DNA of 64,000 bases from Phycicoccus jejuensis. GTDB taxonomy: Bacteria > Actinomycetota > Actinomycetes > Actinomycetales > Dermatophilaceae. The notes under the pieces are model-generated. The model saw nothing but the letters and a program-made list of their open reading frames with translations, had not been told where the DNA came from and did no database searches. The DNA is taken from positions 682,001-746,000 of the forward strand of contig NZ_JOEE01000001.1 of NCBI RefSeq assembly GCF_000720925.1, given 5' to 3'. Both the position numbers and the translations under genes were made by a program. Position 1 is the stretch's first letter; each line of letters opens with the position of its first letter. This document shows positions 20,837 to 28,529 of this stretch, piece after piece.

Positions 20837-23475
20837 ACGCCGACCGCCCCCTCGACGGGGTCACCTCGATCAAGCTCAAGCTCGGCGTCCTCGTCGGCGC
20901 GAGCGTCCTCGCCGGCGTGCTCGTCGCCGCCATCGGCGACGGCGCCGGGGTGCCCTGGTGGACGAGCCTGCCGGTGACCGCCGGCGCGGCCGTCGCGGTG
21001 ACGCAGTGGCTGGCGCGGGGGATGACCTCGCCGCTGCGCGAGATGACCGGGGCGGCCCGGCGGATGGCGGCGGGCGACTACGGCCAGCGCGTCGCGACGA
21101 GCTCGTCCGACGAGGTGGGCGAGCTGGCGCGTGCGTTCAACGCGATGGCCGCGGACCTCGCGGGCGCCGACCTCGAGCGGCGGCGGCTCGTGGCCACCGT
21201 CTCCCACGAGCTGCGCACGCCGCTGACCGCCCAGCGGGCCCTGCTGGAGAACCTCGTCGACGGCGTGTCGACCCCGGACCGCGCCACGCTGGAATCCGCT
21301 CTCGCGCAGGCCGAACGGCTCTCGGCGCTCGTCGAGGACCTGCTCGACCTCTCTCGTGTCGACGCCGGGGTGGCTCCGCTCGCCCTCGCGCCGGTGCCGG
21401 TCGAGTCGCTGCTCACCCGGGCGGTCGACGAGGCGCGGGTCGCCGCCCGGCCGGTCCGGGTGCGCCACCGGGTGTCGCCACCCGACCTCACGGTGACCGG
21501 TGACGCCGCACGCCTCGCGCAGCTCGTGGCCAACCTCGTCGACAACGCGGTGCGGCACAGCCCCGCCCACGGCGACGTCCGGCTCGACGCACGCGCGGGC
21601 GAGGCCGGCCGCTGGGTGCTCGAGGTCCGCGACGACGGCCCCGGCATCCCCGCGGCGGACGCCGAGCGCGTCTTCGAGCGGTTCGGTACCGGCGCCGACG
21701 CCGCCGGCGGGACCGGTCTCGGGCTCGCCATCGTCCGCTGGGTCTGCGAGCTGCACGGCGGCCGCGTCGAGGTCGTCCCGACGCCAGCCGGCGCGACCGG
21801 CGCGACCCTGCGGGTCACCCTGCCGACCGCCCCCAGCGACCGGCGCCCCTCGCACGTCCGCGAGGAGCTCGCCGCTTCCACCCCGTCCAGCGACCCCGTC
21901 CCACCGACCACACCGGAGCCCGTCATGACCGCGACCCCCTCGGCCCCAGCCGTCCCCTACGGCGGGGGAGCCGGGCCCGTCGACGGCGCCGTCGCGCGCC
22001 TGTGGCCCGAGCCCGACGGCCGTCCCCGCGTCGGGGTCGTGGCCGCGGCGCTCGGCATCGGGCTGCTCGGTGCGCTGACGTGGGTCGACCGGAACATCGG
22101 GCTGGTGACGAGCCTCGTCATGCTCGCGACGGGGGGGCTCATGTGGGTCGTCGCGCGGCACCGGCGCGACCCGTGGACGGTCGCCGGCGGGGTCGCCGCC
22201 GCCCTGCTCGCGCTCGTCCCCACGCTGCGCGACGCCGGGGGCGTGGTCGTCCTCTCGGTGCTCGCCGGGGTCGCCGTCACGGCCGCCGCCCTGACCCGGG
22301 CGCACGGGTTCCTGGCCATCGTCGCGAGCTGGGCGGCGTGGCCGCTCTCGGCGCTGCGCGGCCTGCCCCTGCTCGGGCGGACCCTGACGGCGACGAGCCG
22401 GGTCGGGATGCTCTGGCCGGTGGTGCGGACCGTCGCGGTCTCCGCGCTCGTCCTCGTGGTCTTCGGCGGCCTGTTCGCCACCGGTGACGCCGTGTTCGGC
22501 TCGTGGGCGGCGGCCCTCGTGCCCGACCTCGGGTGGGACTCGATCGTCGTCCGCGGGTTCACCTTCGTCCTCCTGTCCGGGGTGGCCCTGACCGGTGCCT
22601 ACCTCGCGCTCAACCCGCCACAGGTCGACGCGGTCGTGCTGCCCGAGCGGCGGCGCGGGCGCCCCGTGTGGGAGTGGGCGGTCCCGGTCGGCCTCGTGCT
22701 CGCGCTCTTCGTCGGCTTCCTCGTCGCCCAGGCCGCGGCGCTCTTCGGCGGGGACGCCTACCTGCGTCGCACGACCGGCCTCACGCACGCCGAGTACGTC
22801 CACCAGGGGTTCGGCCAGCTCACCGTCGCGACGGCGCTGACCGTCCTCGTCATCACGACGACCCTGCGGGTCGCCGCGCGGGAGTCGGCGCGCGACCGGC
22901 TCGTCCTGCGGGCGCTGCTCGGCGGGCTCGGGCTCGCGACGCTGGCGGTCGTCGCCTCGGCGCTCTCGCGGATGTCGCTGTACCAGGACGCGTTCGGCTA
23001 CACGGTGCTGCGCGTCTTCGTCGACGGGTTCGAGCTGTGGCTCGGCACGGTCGTCGTGCTGCTCCTCGTCGGCGTGCTGCGGCTGTCGTGGCGCTGGGTG
23101 CCCCGGGCGGTCCTCGTGGCGGGGGCGGTCTTCACCCTCGGCTTCGCCGCGATGAACCCCGACGCGTGGGTGGCGGACCGCAACATCGACCGCTACGAGG
23201 CCGGCCGCACCCTCGACCTGCTCTACCTGTCGAGCCTCTCCGCCGACGCGGCACCGGCCATCGCCGACCGCCTGCCCCGCGACGTGGTCGAGTGCATCGC
23301 CGCCTACGCCCCGGTGTCGAGCCTCTGGGGGGATTCCGGCCCGGGTCCGGACGACTGGCTGTCGTGGAACCTGGGCCGATCCCGCGCGGTCACGGCCTTC
23401 GACGGGGTCCGGCCGCAGCCCGGATCCGCGCCGGCCTCGTGCGACGCGGTGATGACCGACACGCTCCGACGCTGA
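20833..23475 (+). CDS. Sensor histidine kinase fused to a DUF4153/DUF4173 membrane domain
   Basis: An 880-residue single frame. Residues 1-60 hold two short membrane helices; a HAMP linker follows (to about 115); then HisKA with VSHELRTPLT, phospho-acceptor H125; then HATPase_c with NLVDNAVRHSP, DDGPGIP and GTGLGLAIV, ending near 340. A Pro/Ser/Thr-rich linker (about 340-385) leads into about 490 residues with roughly eleven hydrophobic helices and the DUF4173-type end NPDAWVADRNIDRY and LDLLYLSSLSADAAPAI. The GTG overlaps the regulator stop (GTGA). Fusion of a complete kinase to this membrane domain of unknown function is unusual. The internal Met in the linker (base 21925) could allow separate production of the membrane half, though no Shine-Dalgarno is evident. 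Confidence 0.88.
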   Translation: MNADRPLDGVTSIKLKLGVLVGASVLAGVLVAAIGDGAGVPWWTSLPVTAGAAVAVTQWLARGMTSPLREMTGAARRMAAGDYGQRVATSSSDEVGELARAFNAMAADLAGADLERRRLVATVSHELRTPLTAQRALLENLVDGVSTPDRATLESALAQAERLSALVEDLLDLSRVDAGVAPLALAPVPVESLLTRAVDEARVAARPVRVRHRVSPPDLTVTGDAARLAQLVANLVDNAVRHSPAHGDVRLDARAGEAGRWVLEVRDDGPGIPAADAERVFERFGTGADAAGGTGLGLAIVRWVCELHGGRVEVVPTPAGATGATLRVTLPTAPSDRRPSHVREELAASTPSSDPVPPTTPEPVMTATPSAPAVPYGGGAGPVDGAVARLWPEPDGRPRVGVVAAALGIGLLGALTWVDRNIGLVTSLVMLATGGLMWVVARHRRDPWTVAGGVAAALLALVPTLRDAGGVVVLSVLAGVAVTAAALTRAHGFLAIVASWAAWPLSALRGLPLLGRTLTATSRVGMLWPVVRTVAVSALVLVVFGGLFATGDAVFGSWAAALVPDLGWDSIVVRGFTFVLLSGVALTGAYLALNPPQVDAVVLPERRRGRPVWEWAVPVGLVLALFVGFLVAQAAALFGGDAYLRRTTGLTHAEYVHQGFGQLTVATALTVLVITTTLRVAARESARDRLVLRALLGGLGLATLAVVASALSRMSLYQDAFGYTVLRVFVDGFELWLGTVVVLLLVGVLRLSWRWVPRAVLVAGAVFTLGFAAMNPDAWVADRNIDRYEAGRTLDLLYLSSLSADAAPAIADRLPRDVVECIAAYAPVSSLWGDSGPGPDDWLSWNLGRSRAVTAFDGVRPQPGSAPASCDAVMTDTLRR

Positions 23476-23480
23476 GCCCC

Positions 23481-23552
23481 CACCCGTCGAGTGAACAGGA
23501 CGCGCCGTCCGCAGCAGGGTGCCGGCGGCGTGTTCTGTTCACTCGACGGGTG
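23481..23552 (+). terminator. Large 27-bp hairpin downstream of the kinase gene
   Basis: The arms at 23481-23507 and 23526-23552 pair over 27 bp with an 18-base loop. The outer 18 bp (CACCCGTCGAGTGAACAG and its complement) are perfect. The two mismatches are G opposite T, so in the + strand RNA they become G-U pairs and the helix is continuous. It begins 5 bases after the kinase stop. There is no T-tract. It may be an I-shaped terminator, an RNA-stability element or a mobile repeat. Confidence 0.7.
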
Positions 23553-23580
23553 AGCCGTCGTGGATGGCATGCTGCGGCGC

Positions 23581-24027
23581 ATGGACGCCCGCACCGTGCT
23601 CGTGCTCAACGGACCGAACCTCAACCTGCTCGGCGAGCGGGAGCCGGCGGTCTACGGCCACGAGACCCTCGCCGACGTCGAGCGCCTCTGCCGCGAGGCG
23701 GCCGCACGGCACGGCCTGACCGTCGACTTCCGGCAGTCCAACCACGAGGGCACGCTCGTCGACTGGGTGCAGGAGGGGCGCTCCGGCATCGCCGGGATGG
23801 TCGTCAACGCGGCCGGGTACACGCACACGTCGGTGGCCCTGCGCGACGCGCTCGCGGCCTGCCGGGTGCCGCGCGTCGAGGTGCACATCAGCGACATCCA
23901 CGCGCGCGAGGAGTTCCGCCACTTCTCCTACCTCGCCGACGTCTGCGACCACCACGTCGTCGGGCACGGGGTCGCCGGCTACGCCGAGGCCGTCGACTGG
24001 TTGGCGTCCCGTCCCGCGGGGTCGTGA
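23581..24027 (+). CDS. aroQ: Type II 3-dehydroquinate dehydratase
   Basis: A 148-residue enzyme that dehydrates 3-dehydroquinate to 3-dehydroshikimate in the shikimate pathway; it normally assembles as a dodecamer. Diagnostic blocks: VLNGPNLNLLGEREP near residue 8, catalytic Y25 in PAVYG with R20 in the mobile loop, NAAGYTHTSVAL, and EVHISDIHAREEFR with the catalytic histidine near 102. Length is normal for the family. In-frame ATGs also occur at 23560 and 23569; 23581 is chosen because it gives the standard N-terminus. It stands alone, away from other aro genes. Confidence 0.93.
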   Translation: MDARTVLVLNGPNLNLLGEREPAVYGHETLADVERLCREAAARHGLTVDFRQSNHEGTLVDWVQEGRSGIAGMVVNAAGYTHTSVALRDALAACRVPRVEVHISDIHAREEFRHFSYLADVCDHHVVGHGVAGYAEAVDWLASRPAGS

Positions 24028-24107
24028 CCCGCGGCCGATCGGTCCGACCCGGTGGTCCCTACGGCCGATGTCGGTCGAAGCCGGCCACGGGGCCGGGGGG
24101 CTCTCCC

Positions 24108-24113
24108 TAGCCT
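24108..24113 (+). promoter_or_regulatory. -10 element of the diguanylate cyclase gene (leaderless)
   Basis: TAGCCT ends 6 bases before the ATG at 24120. Context CCCTAG is the same as in the response regulator promoter. No Shine-Dalgarno sequence precedes the ATG. Confidence 0.5.
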
Positions 24114-24119
24114 TGCCGC

Positions 24120-25169
24120 ATGCGACCGCCGTCCCTCCCGAGGCCCCGGGACCGCGAGACGGCCGCCCGCTTCGGCGCGGTGCTCTGTCTCGTCGCCGGA
24201 GGGCTCAGCGTGATGATGACGAGCCTCGTCCCCCAGGGCATGTCCACCGGGATGAAGGCCGCCGTCATCGGCGCGTCGCTCGCGATGATGGTCGTCGGGG
24301 CCCTCCTCGTCGTCGCCGGCGAGAGGCTGCAGTCCTGGCTCTGGCTCCCCGTCCCGCTCCTGGGGATCCTCACCATCGTGCTCTCCGGCCTCGCGTCGCG
24401 CGACGCGTCGGCGTCGGGGCAGGTCTTCCTCTGCGCGCCGGTCCTGTTCGCCGCCTCGCAGCTGCCGGGGGCGTCGGCCTGGCTCGTGACCACCTGTGCC
24501 GTGGTCGCCGACGGGGTCCTCGTGGTGTCGGTCACGCCGTCCGGTGACGCCGCCGTCGACCTCCTATACGTCAGCGTGGCGCTCGTGCTGAGCACGTGGC
24601 TCCTGGTCCGGGCCGGTGAGCGCAACGCCCGGCTCACGGACCGGTTGCGGGAGCTGGCGGCCGTCGACCCGCTCACGGGACTGGTCACGCGTCGGGTGCT
24701 CGACGACGCCGCCCGGTCCGCCCTCTCCGTCGCCGACGGTGACGGCGGGACGGCGCTCGTCCTGCTCGACGTCGACGAGTTCAAGACCATCAACGACACC
24801 TGGGGGCACCCGACGGGGGACGCCGTCCTCGTCCACCTGGCCGACACCGTCCGCCGGCACGGTGGACCGGGGGCCGTCATCAGCCGGCTCGGCGGTGACG
24901 AGATCGCCCTCCTCCTCCCCGGGAGCACGCACGAGGCGGCGCGTCGTCGTGCGTCCGAGCTCGTCGAGGCCGTCCGCGCGAGCCCGTTCCAGCGGGCGCA
25001 CGACGAGGCGATCGCGCTGACGATCAGCGTCGGCGTGGCCCACGCCCCGACGCACGCGGTGGACCTGCGTCACCTCTACGCGGCCGCGGACCGGGCGCTG
25101 TACGTCGCGAAGCGGGCCGGGCGCGACCAGGTCGGCACCGTTCCCGCCGAGGTCGTGACTTCCGGGTAG
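24120..25169 (+). CDS. Membrane diguanylate cyclase (GGDEF domain)
   Basis: A 349-residue protein with about five N-terminal membrane helices (residues 20-165) and a C-terminal GGDEF domain (about 175-340): DPLTGLVTRR, LLDVDEFKTINDTWGHPTGD and the active-site loop RLGGDEIALL. It should make cyclic di-GMP from two GTP. The residues at the RxxD inhibitory-site position (in GPGAVISRLGGDE) are not R and D, so product inhibition through the I-site is not expected. The membrane part resembles no sensor domain I know. The gene is monocistronic in appearance, with a -10 element 6 bases before the ATG. Confidence 0.88.
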   Translation: MRPPSLPRPRDRETAARFGAVLCLVAGGLSVMMTSLVPQGMSTGMKAAVIGASLAMMVVGALLVVAGERLQSWLWLPVPLLGILTIVLSGLASRDASASGQVFLCAPVLFAASQLPGASAWLVTTCAVVADGVLVVSVTPSGDAAVDLLYVSVALVLSTWLLVRAGERNARLTDRLRELAAVDPLTGLVTRRVLDDAARSALSVADGDGGTALVLLDVDEFKTINDTWGHPTGDAVLVHLADTVRRHGGPGAVISRLGGDEIALLLPGSTHEAARRRASELVEAVRASPFQRAHDEAIALTISVGVAHAPTHAVDLRHLYAAADRALYVAKRAGRDQVGTVPAEVVTSG

Positions 25170-25183
25170 GTAGTTGGACGTCC

Positions 25184-25189
25184 TACTAT
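25184..25189 (+). promoter_or_regulatory. -10 element of icmF
   Basis: TACTAT lies 41 bases upstream of the icmF ATG; transcription would begin near 25196 and give a leader of about 35 bases. The Shine-Dalgarno GGAAGGA is at 25217-25223. No good -35 is seen. Confidence 0.45.
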
Positions 25190-25230
25190 CTCGGGAGAAC
25201 GCCACCCGGCGACCCCGGAAGGACCACCCC

Positions 25231-28200
25231 ATGGCAGCGCAGCCGAGCGACGGACTCCACGTCCCGACCCACCCCGTCCGCATCGTCACCGCCTCGAGCC
25301 TGTTCGACGGGCACGACGCGTCGATCAACATCATGCGGCGGATCATGCAGAGCCAGGGCGCCGAGGTCGTCCACCTCGGGCACAACCGCTCGGTCCGCGA
25401 GGTCGTCGACGCCGCGCTCGACGAGGACGCGCAGGGCATCGCCGTGAGCTCCTACCAGGGCGGGCACGTCGAGTACTTCGAGTACCTCGTCGAGCTGCTC
25501 CGCGAGGCCGGCGCCGGCCACGTGCAGGTCGTCGGCGGTGGGGGCGGCGTCATCGTCCCGCGCGAGATCGAGCGGCTGCGCGCCGCCGGGGTGACGATCT
25601 TCAGCCCCGAGGACGGCCAGCGGCTCGGCCTGCCGGGGATGGTCAACCAGGTCGTCGCCGCCTGCGACAACGACCTCTGGGAGCTCGCGCCGACGAGCGT
25701 CGAGGCCGTGCTCTCCGGGGAGCGCTCGGCCGTCGCGCGCGCCATCAGCGGCGCCGAGACCGGCCACCTCGACGACGCCTTCCGCGGCGAGCTGCAGCGC
25801 GCCGCCGCGGCCCGCACCGTGCCGGTCCTCGGCATCACCGGCACCGGCGGCTCCGGCAAGTCGAGCCTCACCGACGAGCTCGTCCGCCGGCTGCGCACCG
25901 ACCAGCAGGACAAGCTGCGCATCGCCTGCGTCGCCGTCGACCCGACGCGACGTCGCGGCGGCGGGGCGCTGCTCGGCGACCGCATCCGGATGAACAGCCT
26001 CGACGGCGACCGGGTCTACTTCCGCTCCCTCGCGACGCGCGGGAACCGCGAGGTCCCCGAGGCCCTCGAGGACGTCCTCACGGTCCTCAAGGCCGCCGGC
26101 TACGACCTCGTCGTCGTCGAGACCCCCGGCATCGGCCAGGGGGACGCCGCCATCACCTCGTACGCCGACGTCAACCTCTACGTGATGACGCCGGAGTTCG
26201 GGGCCGCGAGCCAGCTCGAGAAGATCGACATGCTCGACCTCGCCGACGTCGTCGCCGTCAACAAGTTCGAGCGACGCGGCGCCCTCGACGCCCTGCGCGA
26301 CGTCGGCCGCCAGATGGTCCGCAACCGCGAGGCCTTCGGGAAGAAGCCGGAGGACATGCCCGTCTTCGGCACCAGCGCCGCGACCTTCAACGACGACGGC
26401 GTCACCGCGCTCTACCAGGAGCTTCGCGCGCAGCTCGCCGCGAAGGGCCTGCCCGTCGACGACGGCGCCCTCGCCCCGGTCGACGTCCGGCACTCGACGA
26501 TGCTGCGCCAGGTCGTGCCGCCGCAGCGGGTGCGCTACCTCGCCGAGATCGCCGAGACCGTCCGCGGCTTCCACGCGGAGACCGAGCGCTGGGCCGACGC
26601 CGCCCGTCGGGTGCAGCGCCTCGGGGACGCCCGCGAGGCGCTCGCGGCCGCCGGCAAGGAGACCGCCGACCTCGACGCGCTGCTCGCCGACGCGCGCGAC
26701 GCCCTGCCCGCCGAGGCCCGCAAGGCCCTCGAGCAGTGGCCCTCCGTCGTCGAGGCGTACTCGGGCGACGAGCAGGTCGTCACGGTGCGCGACAAGGAGA
26801 TCCACACAAAGCTGACGCGGGAGACGTTGTCCGGCAACGTCGTCCGTCGCGTCAGCCTGCCGCGGCACGCCGACGACGGCGACCTGCTCACGTTCCTCCG
26901 CCGCGAGAACCTCCCCGGCCGGTTCCCCTTCACCGCAGGCGTGTTCCCGTTCAAGCGCGACAACGAGGACCCGGCCCGGATGTTCGCAGGCGAGGGCGAC
27001 CCGTTCCGCACCAACCGCCGCTTCAAGCTGCTCTCCGAGGGGCAGCCGGCGACACGCCTGTCGACGGCGTTCGACTCCGTCACCCTCTACGGCCGCGACC
27101 CCGACCGCCGCCCCGACATCTACGGCAAGGTCGGCACCTCCGGCGTCTCCGTCGCGACCCTCGACGACATGAAGGCGCTCTACGACGGCTTCGACCTCAC
27201 CTCGCCGACGACGAGCGTCTCGATGACGATCAACGGGCCCGCGCCGACCATCCTCGCGTTCTTCCTCAACACCGCGATGGACCGTGAGGTCGAGAAGTGG
27301 GTGCAGGAGAACGGTCGTCAGCCGAGCGACGACGAGCGGGACGCCGTCCGCGCCCGGGCTCTCGCGACCGTTCGCGGCACGGTGCAGGCCGACATCCTCA
27401 AGGAGGACCAGGGCCAGAACACCTGCCTGTTCTCCACCGAGTTCTCGCTGCGGATGATGGCCGACATCCAGGAGTGGTTCATCGAGAACCAGGTCCGCAA
27501 CTTCTACTCGGTCTCGATCAGCGGCTACCACATCGCCGAGGCCGGGGCGAACCCCATCAGCCAGCTCGCGTTCACCCTCGCCAACGGCTTCACGTACGTC
27601 GAGTCCTACCTCGCGCGCGGCATGGCCATCGACGACTTCGCGCCGAACCTCTCGTTCTTCTTCAGCAACGGGATGGACCCGGAGTACACGGTCATCGGCC
27701 GTGTCGCCCGACGCATCTGGGCGGTGGCGATGCGCGAGAAGTACGGCGCCAACGAGCGCAGCCAGAAGCTCAAGTACCACGTGCAGACGAGCGGCCGGTC
27801 CCTCCACGCGCAGGAGATGGACTTCAACGACATCCGCACGACGCTGCAGGCGCTCACCGCGATCTACGACAACGCGAACAGCCTGCACACCAACGCCTAC
27901 GACGAGGCCGTCACCACCCCGTCGGAGGAGTCGGTGCGCCGGGCCCTGGCCATCCAGCTCGTCATCAACCGCGAGTGGGGGCTGGCGATGAACGAGAACC
28001 CGCTCCAGGGCTCGTTCGTCGTCGACGAGCTGACCGACCTCGTCGAGGCCGCCGTGCTCGCCGAGTTTGACCGCATCTCCGAGCGCGGCGGCGTGCTCGG
28101 CGCGATGGAGACCGGCTACCAGCGCGGGCGCATCCAGGACGAGTCGATGCTCTACGAGCACCGCAAGCACGACGGCTCGCTGCCGATCGTCGGCGTCAAC

Positions 28201-28473
28201 ACCTTCGTGCGGCCCGAGGCCGACGTCTCGCCCAAGGAGGTCGTGCTCGCGCGCGCCACCGAGGAGGAGAAGGAGGGGCAGCTCGCCCGTGTCGAGTCCT
28301 TCCGGGCCGACCACCGCGAGGAGGCCGAGGTCGCCCTCGCGCGGCTCAAGGCCGCCGCGACGAACGGCGAGAACGTGTTCGCCGTGCTCGTCGACGCCGC
28401 ACGCGTGTGCTCCCTCCAGCAGGTCACCGAGGCGTTCTTCGAGGTGGGCGGGCAGTACCGCCGCAACGTCTGA
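25231..28473 (+). CDS. icmF: Fused isobutyryl-CoA mutase IcmF
   Basis: A 1080-residue adenosylcobalamin enzyme that interconverts isobutyryl-CoA and n-butyryl-CoA (some relatives also act on pivalyl/isovaleryl-CoA). Three parts in IcmF order: B12-binding domain (residues 1-150, FDGHDASINI with cobalt-ligand H28); MeaI-like G-protein chaperone (about 195-420, GTGGSGKSS with K210, VVETPGIGQGD, NKFE); mutase barrel (about 560-1080). The barrel has GTVQADILKEDQGQNTCLFSTEFSLR-type residues (seen here as KEDQGQNTC and STEFSLRM), the IcmF signature that differs from methylmalonyl-CoA mutase. ATG 25231 has a GGAAGGA 7 bases upstream. It could work beside the large acyl-CoA carboxylase in branched-chain acyl-CoA metabolism. 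Confidence 0.93.
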   Translation: MAAQPSDGLHVPTHPVRIVTASSLFDGHDASINIMRRIMQSQGAEVVHLGHNRSVREVVDAALDEDAQGIAVSSYQGGHVEYFEYLVELLREAGAGHVQVVGGGGGVIVPREIERLRAAGVTIFSPEDGQRLGLPGMVNQVVAACDNDLWELAPTSVEAVLSGERSAVARAISGAETGHLDDAFRGELQRAAAARTVPVLGITGTGGSGKSSLTDELVRRLRTDQQDKLRIACVAVDPTRRRGGGALLGDRIRMNSLDGDRVYFRSLATRGNREVPEALEDVLTVLKAAGYDLVVVETPGIGQGDAAITSYADVNLYVMTPEFGAASQLEKIDMLDLADVVAVNKFERRGALDALRDVGRQMVRNREAFGKKPEDMPVFGTSAATFNDDGVTALYQELRAQLAAKGLPVDDGALAPVDVRHSTMLRQVVPPQRVRYLAEIAETVRGFHAETERWADAARRVQRLGDAREALAAAGKETADLDALLADARDALPAEARKALEQWPSVVEAYSGDEQVVTVRDKEIHTKLTRETLSGNVVRRVSLPRHADDGDLLTFLRRENLPGRFPFTAGVFPFKRDNEDPARMFAGEGDPFRTNRRFKLLSEGQPATRLSTAFDSVTLYGRDPDRRPDIYGKVGTSGVSVATLDDMKALYDGFDLTSPTTSVSMTINGPAPTILAFFLNTAMDREVEKWVQENGRQPSDDERDAVRARALATVRGTVQADILKEDQGQNTCLFSTEFSLRMMADIQEWFIENQVRNFYSVSISGYHIAEAGANPISQLAFTLANGFTYVESYLARGMAIDDFAPNLSFFFSNGMDPEYTVIGRVARRIWAVAMREKYGANERSQKLKYHVQTSGRSLHAQEMDFNDIRTTLQALTAIYDNANSLHTNAYDEAVTTPSEESVRRALAIQLVINREWGLAMNENPLQGSFVVDELTDLVEAAVLAEFDRISERGGVLGAMETGYQRGRIQDESMLYEHRKHDGSLPIVGVNTFVRPEADVSPKEVVLARATEEEKEGQLARVESFRADHREEAEVALARLKAAATNGENVFAVLVDAARVCSLQQVTEAFFEVGGQYRRNV

Positions 28474-28517
28474 CCCCGCGCCCGGAAACCCGGGTGCCGG
28501 GCGTCGGTGGCACGCCG

Positions 28518-28523
28518 TAGTTT
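28518..28523 (+). promoter_or_regulatory. -10 element of the ABC exporter gene (leaderless)
   Basis: TAGTTT ends 6 bases before the GTG at 28530, which suits a leaderless transcript. There is no Shine-Dalgarno sequence before the GTG. Confidence 0.5.
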
Positions 28524-28529
28524 TCTCAC

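Noticed and set aside
25231..28473. Methylmalonyl-CoA mutase
   Set aside because: The B12 and G-protein domains are fused at the N-terminus and the barrel has KEDQGQNTC and STEFSLRM, which mark IcmF.
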